Below are positions 1-10,402 of a DNA stretch of 64,000 bases, in pieces. This stretch comes from Oceanobacter mangrovi (GTDB lineage: Bacteria; Pseudomonadota; Gammaproteobacteria; Pseudomonadales; Oceanobacteraceae): NCBI RefSeq assembly GCF_019740315.1, contig NZ_JAHXZR010000002.1, positions 436,001 to 500,000 on the forward strand, read 5' to 3'. The notes below the pieces were generated by a model. That model was not told the DNA's origin. It did not search any database and was given only the letters and a program-made list of their open reading frames with translations. The position numbers were made by a program, and so were the translations under genes. Position 1 is the stretch's first letter, and each line of letters opens with the position of its first letter.

Positions 1-2
1 GG

Positions 3-119
3 CCGGACACTACCGTGTATCTGAGTTATCAGATCGGCAGCGCCTATTACGCGATGCTGGCTGAAATGCCGCCGAAGAACGACGAGACAAAATACAACCT
101 CAAGGTAGAAACCTACTGA
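3..119 (+). CDS. C-terminal fragment of an unknown protein
   Basis: An open frame enters the window at its left edge and stops with TGA at 117-119, giving the last 38 residues of a protein (ending KYNLKVETY). The fragment is too short to assign a family. Only about 37 bases separate its stop from the chosen start of the giant Ig-like lipoprotein gene, and just 13 from that gene's earliest ATG. It is therefore probably the upstream member of the same operon. Confidence 0.6.
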   Translation, partial: PDTTVYLSYQIGSAYYAMLAEMPPKNDETKYNLKVETY

Positions 120-156
120 GTGGTCCAGAAGGATGCGCAGTGGACGAAATGGTCAA

Positions 157-3100
157 ATGACGATGAACTGGTTTGTCAAAAATATTGCCGCCGCACGGAT
201 GGTGGGACTGGCGTTGGTCAGCCTGCTGGCGTTGGCTGGCTGTGGCGGTGGTGGCTCGGGTAGTTCCGGCGGCAGTAGTGGTTACGCGCTGCAGGTAGTC
301 GACTATCAGCACGATTATGAAACCGCAGGCGGGGATTTCCGTCTGTCCGAGTTACTCAGCATGGCAATGGTGGAGACCTCCACCGGCGTACAGGACAACT
401 GCCTGTACTTGTCGAGTGACAAGCAGTCTTACATCTCTGCGCCCTATAGCTGGACGGTTTCCGCCACGGGGATTGTGTCACTGGATACCGACTCGGCCTG
501 TGTGGTTAACGTCACCGCTACTGGCGTCGGCACTGTCACCATTACGGCAACCAATGATTATCAGACTGCCAGCCGCACCCTGACGGTTGACCCGGCGCTG
601 CTGACTTCAATCAGCATCGCCCCAACCGAAGCCTCGGTTTACAAGGGCCTGACCCAGAACTTCAGCGCTACCGGTCATTACAGCGACAGCACTTCGGTTG
701 ACCTTACTGACAACGTCAGCTGGGCTGCGTCTGATACCAGCCTGGCCAGCTTCAGCAATTCTACCGCGGGCTTGTTAACTGCCAACAATGTCGGCGACCT
801 GACTGCCAGTGCCAGTTTTGCCAACGACCTCAGCGAAACCGTGAGCACATCGGTGCCAGTGGCAGTAACAGCCGCTGCGGTCACTGCGATTGCCATCGAC
901 AGTAGCCTTGCCTTGCCACTGGGACGAGTGCAGGCGCTGACCGCAACGGCCACTTTTACCGACAGCAGCACGGATGATCTGGCCAACGACGTTACCTGGG
1001 TGGTGGCGGACACCTCAATCGCCAGCATTGATAGTGACGGCAACCTCACTGCGCAGGCAGAAGGGGAAACCACCCTGTATGCGGTACGCGATAACAACTA
1101 CGGTACGGCCATCAGTTCCAATGTGATGACGCTGACGGTTGAAAGCAAATTGCTCGACAGCATCACCATCAGTCCGGTCAGCAGCGACATTGACGCTACT
1201 AGCCCCATGATCGGCCTGGGCCGCTCCGAAGCCTTTTACGTGATCGGTACCTACTCCAACGGTGATCTGGAAGACTTCTCGGGCTCCAGTTCAGCAACCC
1301 TGGCGTCCAGTGATACCAGCGTCGCGACCTTTACTCATTCTGGCAGTACCGCACTGGTAGCGACGCTGGTGGAAGGCACAACCCTGTTGACGGCTTCGGT
1401 CGTGAACCGTCGCGATGAAGTAGTGGTTGGCAGCCTCAGCCTGCAGGTTAACAAACCAACCCTGCAGAGCATTGTCATCAGCAGTCCGGCCAGCAGCATT
1501 ATCAAAGGTGATCAGGAAACGCTGACTGCCACTGGCTATTACGATGACGATACCAGCCGCGATATCAGCTCGGACGCCGATATTGTCTGGAGCAGCTCCA
1601 ACACCAATCGCCTGGCGTTTAATGAAGGGTCAAGCTCTCCGGTTGTGGATGCTGAAGGCGTTGGTTCTGCCAGCGTAACCGCGTCGATGGAAAACGAACA
1701 GGGCACACTGATCACCAGTAATTCGGTGGCGATTACCGTGACGCCTGCCGTAGTTCGCAGCGTGCGGATTGATTCAGCGACCGACGGTGAACTGACTGAC
1801 AGCCGGGTGGCGATTCCGCAAGGTTTGACCCATACGCTGGTGTTAACCGGTATCTACAGTGATGAGACTGAGCAAACGCTCAGCTCGGTGGATTGGGTGT
1901 CTGCTGCCGCCACTTATGCAACGGTATCCAGCGCGGGTGTTGTCACCGCCACCAAAACCTCTGGCGTCCTCGGTGATGTCGTGATTGCAGCGGCGGTAAC
2001 CGCTGACGGCGATGACTTTAATGCCCAGATTACGGTTGAAGTAACCGACCCGATTCTGACATCACTGACAGTGGCTTTGGGAACCGAACAAAGCGGCTTC
2101 TGGAAAGGTCGTCAGCAAGCCTTTGTTGCGACTGGTGATTTCTCCAACGACGAAACACGTGATCTGACGGACAGCGTCAGCTGGACCCTGCGGGATGACG
2201 ACCTCAACCGGGTAACCCAGCAAAGTGATGCCTATATCCTGCAGCTCGATGAAGAAGGTGAAGTGCAATTCAGCGCAACCTACACCGATGCCGCCAACGA
2301 TAACGAAACCACCACCGACACCTATACCTTCACGGTGAAACCGGCGCTGCTGGATTCGATTGTGGTTGAAGCCCTGAACCAGTACGGCCTGTCCGTGACC
2401 GATGTACCCAGTGGTCGTCAGCAGCAGTTCTATGCCACGGGTATCTACAGCGATAACAGCGAACAGGATCTGACTGAATCGGTAACCTGGGTCAGCAGCA
2501 TGCCGACCTATTTGAGCATTGTGGCTAACGGCAGTAGTGGTGGCCTGGCCGATGCCCTGCAACCAACCTCCGACAGCGACTCGCTGGTGGTGACTGCCAG
2601 CCTGACCAATGCCGATAGTGAATCCATCAGCGGTGAACTGGCTTTCGAAGTGGCTGGTGCGGCTATGGAAAGTATTTATCTGCAACTGCCATCTACCAAT
2701 GTTTACGGTGGCCTGATTCCGCTGGGTGCCAGTGAACAGCTGCAGGTGATGGGACGTTATTCCGACGGTCAGGATCGTGAAGTGGCCGCCACTCTGGCGC
2801 TCTGGAGCAGCAGTGACGAAACCATCGCAACCGTTGGTGCCGCGACCGGTTTGGTGACTGCCCAGACAGGCCAGACCGCTGGCACCAGCTTTACCATTTC
2901 CGCTACGGAGCAGAAGTCCGGTGAGGAATTCGAAGCCAGTCTGACACTGCAAAATGCTGCGGCGATTTTTGAAAGCATTCGGATTGAACCGGACACCAGT
3001 GAATCCGCCTGGCGACTGGCCGAAGGCGGCCAATATCAGTTCCAGGCTTATGCTGAATATACCGACGGCAGCGAAGAGGAAATCACCACAGATGAAGCTG

Positions 3101-6100
3101 CAGGAACCACCACCGAGACGGTCTGGAGTCTGGTCGACAGCTCTCAAAGCGATGTCGTGACGGTTGATAACCGCAGTGGTTTTAAAGGACTGGTAACCGG
3201 CGTATCGACTGCTGAGGATCAGATCAACACCATTGCAGTGGCGAAAGAAAACAGCCGTGGTAATACCATTGAACAGACAGCTACTGTGGTCGTGGGTGGC
3301 CCGATGCTGGCAGCGATTGAAATCAAACCCGCCGAGGTAGACCTGGTCAACGGTGACAGCCAGACGCTGACGGCCAATGGTATTTACACCAACAACACCG
3401 AAGTGGATCTGACCGACGAAGTTGAATGGTCGAGCCCGCGTCTGGATGTAGTCCAGTTCAACAGTGTGCAGCCAAATCTGGCGGAAGCGGTGGGCGTGGG
3501 TACTTCGTTGATCAGTGCCACTTACCCAGCCCAGGACGGCCAGAGCGCCTTTACCGGCTATCGTCAGATCAATGTTGAAGCCAAAGCCTTGCGCAGTATG
3601 ACGGTGACCCCAACGACAGCCCGCTACAGCGACGACGCGGAAACCCAGCCGCTGTTTTTGATGGGCATCCCGGATCAACTGACCCTGACCGGCACCTATT
3701 CCGACAGCAGCACCGCCGATCTCACCAGTACTGTCAGCTGGAGCAGCGACGACACCAGCGTGGTGACCATCAGCAGTGACGGTCTGTTAACGCCTGTCAG
3801 CATTGGCACCGCCACCATTACTGCTTCGCAGGACATAACGGAGCTGGGCGAAAGCAAAACGATTTCGGTGCAGTACAGCGTCGAAATTGGCTCAGCGCTG
3901 CTGCAGTCTATTGAGCTGGAACCCCAGTCTCCGGTGGTACCGGTCAGTACCCGCAAGAGCTTCACCGCTTACGGACGTTATTCCGATGGCAGCCGTGCCG
4001 ACATTACCCAGTTGGTTAGCTGGCAAACCGGCTATCAGGCCGGTGCTGATGAGGCAACCAAAATCGGTGTCATTACCAACGCCGTCAGCGGTGCGGGTGG
4101 TGGCGTGTTTACTGCCCAGTTTGCCGGTCAGATTGCAGTAACCGCCTCGCTCGACAACTTCGACGGCGACACCATTTCTGCCTCCACCATGGCGACTACC
4201 AAAGCGGTTACCGGGTTGGTGCTGGAACTGGATCAGACCAGTCTTTACAAAGGCCAGTCAGCCACATTGACGGCGCTGGGACAGCTGTCTGATGGCACCA
4301 CGGCGGAATTTGCTGATGGCATCAGCTGGACGCTGGACACCACATCGACGCTGTCGATTGATACCACCAGTGAATCCAGCGTGCTGACCATCAATGCCAT
4401 CGCTGCGGGCAACGCCCAGATCACCGCCAGTCGTACCTTGCTTGACAGTACGGTGCTGACGGAAAGCTGGAGCATTACGGTTCAGAGCCCGCTACTGGAA
4501 TCCATCGTGGTAACGCTGGATGTTGACGAAGTACCCGCTGGCATGACCCGTCAGGCAACCGCAACCGGTCATTATTCTGACGACAGCACTGCTGATATCA
4601 CCAGCTCGGTTGACTGGAGCAGTTCCAACACCAGCCGTGCAACCATTGCCGCTGACGGTGTTATTACCGGCCTGACGGCGGGCAGCCTGACGGTTGCCGC
4701 CAGCCTGGATAACGCTGAAAGTGAAACCATCAGCAGTGCTGCCGTGACCTTCACCGTGCAGGAAAAAACTCTCAAGGCAATTGCAATAGCACCCGATGCT
4801 CCCGCTGTGGCGCTGGGTCGCCAGCAGCAGCTGACGGTATCCGGTACCTACAGTGACGACAGCCTGCAGAGCAGCGTGACCTCTGGTATTACCTGGCAGA
4901 GTAGTGATACCTCGGTGGCGATTGTTGATGCCAATGGTCTGGTAACCACCAAGGCACTGGGCACGGCAGAGATTGAAGCCCGTATTGTTGGCGCGCTGAC
5001 CGATGCTTCAGGTGATGTCGATATTTACGACACCATCACTCTGACAGTGTCTGCGGCACAGCTGAATGCCATCAGCATCAGTGATGCACCAGCAACGCTG
5101 GCAGACGGCAAAACCGCCCAGTTGTCGGTATTGGGCACCCTGTCTGACGGCTCGTCAGCGGGAACGCTGGCGGCTTCCAGTGTCAGCTGGCTGACCAGTA
5201 ACAGCAGTGTTGCATCGATTACTGCCCAGGGTTTGCTGACAGCTCGTTCAGAAGGTCAGGCCACCATTCAGATCAGTACCACCCTGGATACTGGCGCAAC
5301 CGTCACGGATTCAGTGACGCTGGTGGTGACTGCCAAAGAGCTGCAAAGCATTGCTATTACTGCCGACGAAACCAGTCTGGCAGCGGGTACCCAGTTACAG
5401 CTGGTCGCCACCGGTACCTATACCGATGCGTCGATCACCAAACCGCTACAGTCCGGTTTTATCTGGCAGTCGTCCGATACCTCAGTAGCAACCGTGTCTG
5501 CCAGCGGCAAGGTGACGGCACAGGATGTCAGCACCAGCACCACAGTGACCATAACTGCCGCCGGAACTGCCAGCGGTGTGACGGTAACCTCGCTGACGCT
5601 GACCGTTGAGCCAGCGGTGCTGCAACAGCTGGTGATTGCCGGTAATGGTTCCAGTGTGCCAGTCGGGGAAACCCAGACCTTCACGGTGACCGGCTACGAC
5701 AGTCTCGGCGACCTGATGACGTCGGCGGAAGTCGGCACAGTGCAGTGGAGTACTTCTGATAACACCATCGCGACGATTGACGACAGCACCGGTGTATTGA
5801 CCGCTGTGAATGCCGGACAGGTGACTGTGCTGGCGTCCCAGCTGGTGGGCTCCACCACCGTATCGGCGGAGATTGATGTGCTGATTGGTGATGCTGAACT
5901 CAGCAGTATCGAAATCAGTGCTGAAGATGGCTCTGCGGCGGCTACCGTGGCTGTGGGCATGCAGCACAGCTTCAGTGCGACCGGTGTTTATTCTGATGGT
6001 TCTGAAGTGAGCAACCTGGGCACAGGTTTCAGCTGGGCTGTGACCATTCCATCCGGCTCAAGCGCTACGGCTGTGATTGCGGCCGACGGCACTCTGACGG

Positions 6101-9100
6101 TGACTGGCGGCTCGGTCGGTGACACCCTGGTGGTTACGGCGACGCCGTCGTCCAGCAGTGTGACTGTGACCCAGACGGCGACCGTGACACTGTCGGCGGC
6201 GGAACTGGTACGGCTGACCATTAACGAAAACGGCGTTGTCGTGCCGGTTTGCCAGCTGGCAACTGCAAGCTGTCAGAGCAGCGGCCTGACCCGGCAGATG
6301 ACCGTTACAGGGCTGGATTCCGAAGGCAACAGTGTCAGCAGCCCAAGCGGCGTCAGCTGGAGTGTGTCTGACACCGCAATTGCCACCATCGACAGCAGTT
6401 CTGGTGAACTGATTGGTATCAACAGCGGCACAGTAACCGTGACTGCACAAGCCACGATTGACAGTCGTCAGGTGGTTGCAACCGCCACCGTACTGGTGGG
6501 GGATGCCGAACTGACCGAGCTGGAAATTCTGTCGGCAGCGAATCAGTCGACCATTACCGTGGGCGAAGGCCGTCAGCACCAGCTGACCGTGACCGGCAGC
6601 TATTCCAATTCGGTGGAAGTGGCTGATCTCAGCGACGTCAGCTGGTCGGTGACGCCAACTACAGACGCCACCATTGATGCCAATGGTCTGTTGACTGCAT
6701 TGGTCGGCAGCAGTGGTTCGACCCTGACCGTTACCGCCAGCCATGCCGATTCCGGCCTCAGCACCACGGCGACGGTGACCGTAACGGACCCTGAAATCGT
6801 CTCGTTGACACTGCAGGAAGCCAGTTCAACCTTGCCGATCAATACCACCCAAACCCTCACGCTGGCGATGCTGGACTCCGCCAGCCAGCAGTGTCTGGCA
6901 ACCAATATTGGTTCCGGTACCGCCTGTTCGTCCGCCAATATCGCCGCCGTGAGCTGGTCCAGCTCAGACGCGACGATTGCAACGGTCAGCCAGAGTGGGG
7001 TAGTGACAGCGATTAACTACGGCACCGCTGAAATCTATGCCAGCCTGTTGGCTGGGCCATCGTGGGATCGGCAGTTGCTGACGGCGTCTGCCACTGTGGT
7101 GGTTGACGGCAAGGCATTGGTGTCGATTGCGATCAGTCCAGCCAGCGACAGTCTGGCGGCTGGTAATCAGCTGCAAATGAGCGCCACCGGCACCTACAGC
7201 GATGGCTCTGTCAGCACCGGCATGAGCAGTGGTTTTGTCTGGCAGTCTGCCGACAGCGCCACCGCCTATATTTCACCAACAGGTCTGGTTACGGCCAGCA
7301 GTGTGGCGACGGATACCGATGTGGATATTACGGTCGTGCCGGACGACAGTACTGTGACGGTTACCGATGCCACCCTGACCATTCAGCCAGCCGTGTTGCG
7401 TCAGCTGTTTGTGTCAGCCAATGGCGCAACCGTGGCGATTGGTGCCAGCCGCACCTTTACGGTGACGGGCCTGGATACCCTCGGCAATGCCATGACCGCC
7501 GCCGAAGTGGGCACGGTTGCGTGGAGCGTTTCGGATACCACACTGGCGTCTATCGACAGCAGCACAGGCGTGTTGAGCGGCATTGCGACCGGTCAGGTCA
7601 CTGTGATGGCTTCTCAGCTGGTGGATGGCGTGTTGGTTTATGGTGAGTCTGAAGTACTGATTGGCAGCGCCGAACTGACCGCCATTGAAGTACTGTCGGA
7701 AAGTAATACGGCAACCGCGACCGTCGCACTCGGCCTGCAGCATCAGTTCAGCGCCAAAGGCACTTATTCTGACGGCACTACCATCAGTGATCTGACCACC
7801 GGCTTCAGCTGGGGCATTACCAATGCCAGCGGCGCTGCTGCTGGTGTGGTGGACGCCAATGGTTTGTTGACGGTCACTGCCGGGGCCTTGTCTGACACCC
7901 TTGATGTGACTGTCACGCCGTCATCAACCAGTGTGTCGGTAACGGCTGCAACGGTGACCGTCGCCGCCGCAGAACTGGTCAGCATGACCATTGAGCAGCA
8001 AGGTTCCGTTGTGGCTGTGTGCCTGCAGGGCTTGAGCAGCTGCAGCACCGCCGGCGAGACGCTGAATATGTCAGTGAAAGGCACCAATTCCGACGGCACC
8101 AGTGTGGCCAGTGGCAGCATCACCGGCGTCAGCTGGAGCGTGTCTGATACCTCGATCGCCACCATCGACAGTGCTACCGGTGAGCTGGTGGGTATAGCCA
8201 CGGGTTCAGTAACAGTAACTGCGGAAACCACCGTCTCCGGTCGCCAGATTTCAGCCAGCGCCACGGTGCTGGTGGGGTCGGCGACACTGACCAGCATTGA
8301 AATCCAGTCCGGTTATGGCCAGTCCAGCATCGAAGTGGGGCTGGGTATGCAGCATCCACTGGAAGTATTGGGTACCTACTCCAATGGTGTTGAACTGGAT
8401 AACCTGACCGGCATCAGCTGGGAAATAACCAGCGCATCGCCACAGGCCTATATCAGCTCTGATGGTCTGCTGTCGGTATACGGCGGTACCAGTGGCGATA
8501 CGCTGGATATTCAGGCCACTCACACAGCATCCGGCAAGGTCGCGACCGCAACCGTGACGCTCACCGACGAAGAAATGGTGGCCATCAATTTGACCGAAGC
8601 GGTCACCAGTTTGCCGGTAAGTACTACCACCACGCTGACGCTGGTGATGCAGGATTCGCTCTCACAGCAGTGTTTTGCGACCAACGCTGGCACGGGCACA
8701 GCCTGTACTACGGCCCAGATGAGTGGTCTCAGCTGGAGCGTTTCCGATACCACCATTGCCACCATCGACAGTGATGGCCTGATTACCGGTGTTAACGAAG
8801 GTACGGTGGACGTGACAGCCCAGATTCTGGTTGGCCCAAGCTGGAATCGTCGCCTGTTGACCAGTTCTGCCAGCGTCATCGTTGGCAGTGCCAGTCTGCA
8901 GTCGATCGCGCTGTCGTCACTGACGTCACTGCCAGCAGGCACCCAGCAGCAAATGACGGTTACCGGCACCTACAGCAATGGCGTTACCCAGACCTTGTCG
9001 AACAGCGACCTCGATTGGGACGTTACCTTGCCAACTGGTGCGGCGGTGGAAGTGACACCGACGGGGCTGTTGCAAGCCAATCAACAGCCAACCACGACCA

Positions 9101-10350
9101 CGGATACGGTGACGCTGACCGCCACCTGGCGAGCAGACAGCAGCATTACAGCGACGGTTGATTTCACGATCGATGCAGAAATTCTGGCGCAGATGTCGAT
9201 TGACGAAGCGGGCGACCAGGTGGGCGTTGGCAGTACCCTGCAACTCAACCTGTCCGGTAAGGACAGTCTGGGTAACGCGGCAACGGTAGCGATGCTGACC
9301 GGTGCCAGCTGGAGCAGCTCCAACAGCCTGATTGCCACAGTGGATTCCTCGACTGGTTTGCTGACTGGTATAGCCGAAGGCACGGTCACCATCTATGCAG
9401 TGCAGGACCTCGGTGGCAGTCTCGGTTCCGTCAGCACCAGCGCAGTGATGGTGGTTGGTGAAGCGGATGTCACCGCGATCAGCATCGACAGCATCAGTCA
9501 GACCGCTATTGCCGAAGGCCGTCAGTTGCAGCTGGCAGCTACCGCAACCTATAGCAACGGTGTGCAGGCTTCGATCAACAACGGCTTGAGCTGGGCAATC
9601 AGCGACGATACTGGCGGTGAAGTCGTGGCCAGTATTGACAGTAACGGCTTGCTGACGCTGGGGGCCGAGTCCTGTACCACCGCCACCTGTCAGGTTTCTG
9701 TAACGGTGACCCACAGTGATTCCGGGCAGGTTTCGACAGCCCTGACACTGGATGTTGAAGCAGCGGAACTGGCAACACTGGAAATCCAGCAGCATGGCGC
9801 CGTGGTGGCGGTAGGCGCAACCGAAACCCTTACCGCGCTGGGTGTTGATACCCTGGGTAATTCCGGTGCCGATACCTCCAGTGTGGTGTGGTCGGTGTCT
9901 GACAGCCGTATTGCTACGATTGACCAAACCGGTCTGCTGACCGGCGTTGCTACTGGCACGGTCACTGTGACCATCAGCCAGGTGGTTGGTACCAGCACCA
10001 AACCTCGTACCGTCGTTGGTAGTGCCAGCCTGGTGATTGGTGCGGCGACGGTTACAGATTGGGTAGTGACTACCAGCACTGGCGGCGCCTCTGTTTATCT
10101 CGACGTTGGTGATGAACTCGACTTCAAGGTGCAGGCCAACTACAGCGATGGCCAGAGCATTGGTGATGTGAAAGCGGATTCCGGCAATAACTACAACTGG
10201 AGTTCCAATGTGGTGTCCGGTTCACCGACTGTGATCATCGATTCGGAAGGTCTGGTGACAGTGACCGGCGGCAGCAGTGGCGATCAGATAGAAATCACTG
10301 TGATACCAACCACGGGCACCGCAACAGCAGCGGTTATCATCATCAATTGA
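157..10350 (+). CDS. Giant Ig-like (BIG2-type) repeat lipoprotein
   Basis: About 3,397 residues. The N-terminus has a short basic region, a hydrophobic stretch and a lipobox (LALAGC) that puts the lipidated cysteine at about residue 29, followed by a Gly/Ser linker. The residue after Cys is Gly, so inner-membrane retention is not expected. The rest is about 34 tandem modules of 85-100 residues. Each carries a pattern like ATGxYSDxS, then VxWSSSDTSVATI, then GLLTAxxxGTxTVTA, typical of bacterial Ig-like group 2 domains in surface adhesins. From about 5341 to the end, six-module blocks recur with a period of 1776-1779 bases. Several late modules carry cysteine pairs. No RTX motif or C-terminal anchor was seen, so lipid anchoring is the only visible attachment. 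Starts at 133, 157 and 163 are possible. The upstream AGAAGG abuts 133 too closely to serve it, so 157 is preferred, with a weak site. Gene order suggests surface export by the DUF560-like protein at 11345-12742; this is inference. Confidence 0.9.
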   Translation: MTMNWFVKNIAAARMVGLALVSLLALAGCGGGGSGSSGGSSGYALQVVDYQHDYETAGGDFRLSELLSMAMVETSTGVQDNCLYLSSDKQSYISAPYSWTVSATGIVSLDTDSACVVNVTATGVGTVTITATNDYQTASRTLTVDPALLTSISIAPTEASVYKGLTQNFSATGHYSDSTSVDLTDNVSWAASDTSLASFSNSTAGLLTANNVGDLTASASFANDLSETVSTSVPVAVTAAAVTAIAIDSSLALPLGRVQALTATATFTDSSTDDLANDVTWVVADTSIASIDSDGNLTAQAEGETTLYAVRDNNYGTAISSNVMTLTVESKLLDSITISPVSSDIDATSPMIGLGRSEAFYVIGTYSNGDLEDFSGSSSATLASSDTSVATFTHSGSTALVATLVEGTTLLTASVVNRRDEVVVGSLSLQVNKPTLQSIVISSPASSIIKGDQETLTATGYYDDDTSRDISSDADIVWSSSNTNRLAFNEGSSSPVVDAEGVGSASVTASMENEQGTLITSNSVAITVTPAVVRSVRIDSATDGELTDSRVAIPQGLTHTLVLTGIYSDETEQTLSSVDWVSAAATYATVSSAGVVTATKTSGVLGDVVIAAAVTADGDDFNAQITVEVTDPILTSLTVALGTEQSGFWKGRQQAFVATGDFSNDETRDLTDSVSWTLRDDDLNRVTQQSDAYILQLDEEGEVQFSATYTDAANDNETTTDTYTFTVKPALLDSIVVEALNQYGLSVTDVPSGRQQQFYATGIYSDNSEQDLTESVTWVSSMPTYLSIVANGSSGGLADALQPTSDSDSLVVTASLTNADSESISGELAFEVAGAAMESIYLQLPSTNVYGGLIPLGASEQLQVMGRYSDGQDREVAATLALWSSSDETIATVGAATGLVTAQTGQTAGTSFTISATEQKSGEEFEASLTLQNAAAIFESIRIEPDTSESAWRLAEGGQYQFQAYAEYTDGSEEEITTDEAAGTTTETVWSLVDSSQSDVVTVDNRSGFKGLVTGVSTAEDQINTIAVAKENSRGNTIEQTATVVVGGPMLAAIEIKPAEVDLVNGDSQTLTANGIYTNNTEVDLTDEVEWSSPRLDVVQFNSVQPNLAEAVGVGTSLISATYPAQDGQSAFTGYRQINVEAKALRSMTVTPTTARYSDDAETQPLFLMGIPDQLTLTGTYSDSSTADLTSTVSWSSDDTSVVTISSDGLLTPVSIGTATITASQDITELGESKTISVQYSVEIGSALLQSIELEPQSPVVPVSTRKSFTAYGRYSDGSRADITQLVSWQTGYQAGADEATKIGVITNAVSGAGGGVFTAQFAGQIAVTASLDNFDGDTISASTMATTKAVTGLVLELDQTSLYKGQSATLTALGQLSDGTTAEFADGISWTLDTTSTLSIDTTSESSVLTINAIAAGNAQITASRTLLDSTVLTESWSITVQSPLLESIVVTLDVDEVPAGMTRQATATGHYSDDSTADITSSVDWSSSNTSRATIAADGVITGLTAGSLTVAASLDNAESETISSAAVTFTVQEKTLKAIAIAPDAPAVALGRQQQLTVSGTYSDDSLQSSVTSGITWQSSDTSVAIVDANGLVTTKALGTAEIEARIVGALTDASGDVDIYDTITLTVSAAQLNAISISDAPATLADGKTAQLSVLGTLSDGSSAGTLAASSVSWLTSNSSVASITAQGLLTARSEGQATIQISTTLDTGATVTDSVTLVVTAKELQSIAITADETSLAAGTQLQLVATGTYTDASITKPLQSGFIWQSSDTSVATVSASGKVTAQDVSTSTTVTITAAGTASGVTVTSLTLTVEPAVLQQLVIAGNGSSVPVGETQTFTVTGYDSLGDLMTSAEVGTVQWSTSDNTIATIDDSTGVLTAVNAGQVTVLASQLVGSTTVSAEIDVLIGDAELSSIEISAEDGSAAATVAVGMQHSFSATGVYSDGSEVSNLGTGFSWAVTIPSGSSATAVIAADGTLTVTGGSVGDTLVVTATPSSSSVTVTQTATVTLSAAELVRLTINENGVVVPVCQLATASCQSSGLTRQMTVTGLDSEGNSVSSPSGVSWSVSDTAIATIDSSSGELIGINSGTVTVTAQATIDSRQVVATATVLVGDAELTELEILSAANQSTITVGEGRQHQLTVTGSYSNSVEVADLSDVSWSVTPTTDATIDANGLLTALVGSSGSTLTVTASHADSGLSTTATVTVTDPEIVSLTLQEASSTLPINTTQTLTLAMLDSASQQCLATNIGSGTACSSANIAAVSWSSSDATIATVSQSGVVTAINYGTAEIYASLLAGPSWDRQLLTASATVVVDGKALVSIAISPASDSLAAGNQLQMSATGTYSDGSVSTGMSSGFVWQSADSATAYISPTGLVTASSVATDTDVDITVVPDDSTVTVTDATLTIQPAVLRQLFVSANGATVAIGASRTFTVTGLDTLGNAMTAAEVGTVAWSVSDTTLASIDSSTGVLSGIATGQVTVMASQLVDGVLVYGESEVLIGSAELTAIEVLSESNTATATVALGLQHQFSAKGTYSDGTTISDLTTGFSWGITNASGAAAGVVDANGLLTVTAGALSDTLDVTVTPSSTSVSVTAATVTVAAAELVSMTIEQQGSVVAVCLQGLSSCSTAGETLNMSVKGTNSDGTSVASGSITGVSWSVSDTSIATIDSATGELVGIATGSVTVTAETTVSGRQISASATVLVGSATLTSIEIQSGYGQSSIEVGLGMQHPLEVLGTYSNGVELDNLTGISWEITSASPQAYISSDGLLSVYGGTSGDTLDIQATHTASGKVATATVTLTDEEMVAINLTEAVTSLPVSTTTTLTLVMQDSLSQQCFATNAGTGTACTTAQMSGLSWSVSDTTIATIDSDGLITGVNEGTVDVTAQILVGPSWNRRLLTSSASVIVGSASLQSIALSSLTSLPAGTQQQMTVTGTYSNGVTQTLSNSDLDWDVTLPTGAAVEVTPTGLLQANQQPTTTTDTVTLTATWRADSSITATVDFTIDAEILAQMSIDEAGDQVGVGSTLQLNLSGKDSLGNAATVAMLTGASWSSSNSLIATVDSSTGLLTGIAEGTVTIYAVQDLGGSLGSVSTSAVMVVGEADVTAISIDSISQTAIAEGRQLQLAATATYSNGVQASINNGLSWAISDDTGGEVVASIDSNGLLTLGAESCTTATCQVSVTVTHSDSGQVSTALTLDVEAAELATLEIQQHGAVVAVGATETLTALGVDTLGNSGADTSSVVWSVSDSRIATIDQTGLLTGVATGTVTVTISQVVGTSTKPRTVVGSASLVIGAATVTDWVVTTSTGGASVYLDVGDELDFKVQANYSDGQSIGDVKADSGNNYNWSSNVVSGSPTVIIDSEGLVTVTGGSSGDQIEITVIPTTGTATAAVIIIN
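5341..10350 (+). repeat. Higher-order repeat of 1.78 kb (six Ig modules)
   Basis: Within the giant gene a block of six consecutive Ig modules starts at about 5341 (LQSIAI), again at about 7117 (LVSIAI) and again at about 8896 (LQSIAL). The spacings are 1776 and 1779 bases. Corresponding modules match each other better than their neighbours: module 2 carries VGTVxWSxSD and ASQLV, module 4 has the first cysteine pair, and module 6 has QQC and the GPSWxR motif. The third block is incomplete and ends after its fifth module at the stop codon. Confidence 0.75.
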
Positions 10351-10360
10351 TAGGGAAAGG

Positions 10361-10385
10361 GCGCTGGCCAGCTTCCGGCCAGCGC
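10361..10385 (+). promoter_or_regulatory. Intercistronic stem-loop after the giant gene
   Basis: A perfect 9-base inverted repeat, GCGCTGGCC (10361-10369) and GGCCAGCGC (10377-10385), with a 7-base loop, lies in the 52-base gap between the giant lipoprotein gene and the next gene. No T-run follows, so it is not an obvious intrinsic terminator. It could instead set mRNA stability or partial termination between a very long gene and its accessory genes. Confidence 0.5.
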
Positions 10386-10402
10386 TAATCTGAGGCAGTA
10401 AC

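Noticed and set aside
2062-3678. 538-codon minus-strand open frame inside the giant gene
   Set aside because: It is antisense to the Ig-repeat gene, which has clear domain periodicity. Its own translation has no protein-like features and arises from the biased, repetitive codon use of the real gene; the same holds for the frame at 8926-9927.
157-10350. Giant protein as a type I secreted RTX adhesin
   Set aside because: No RTX nonapeptides or type I C-terminal signal are visible, and the N-terminus is a lipoprotein signal peptide.
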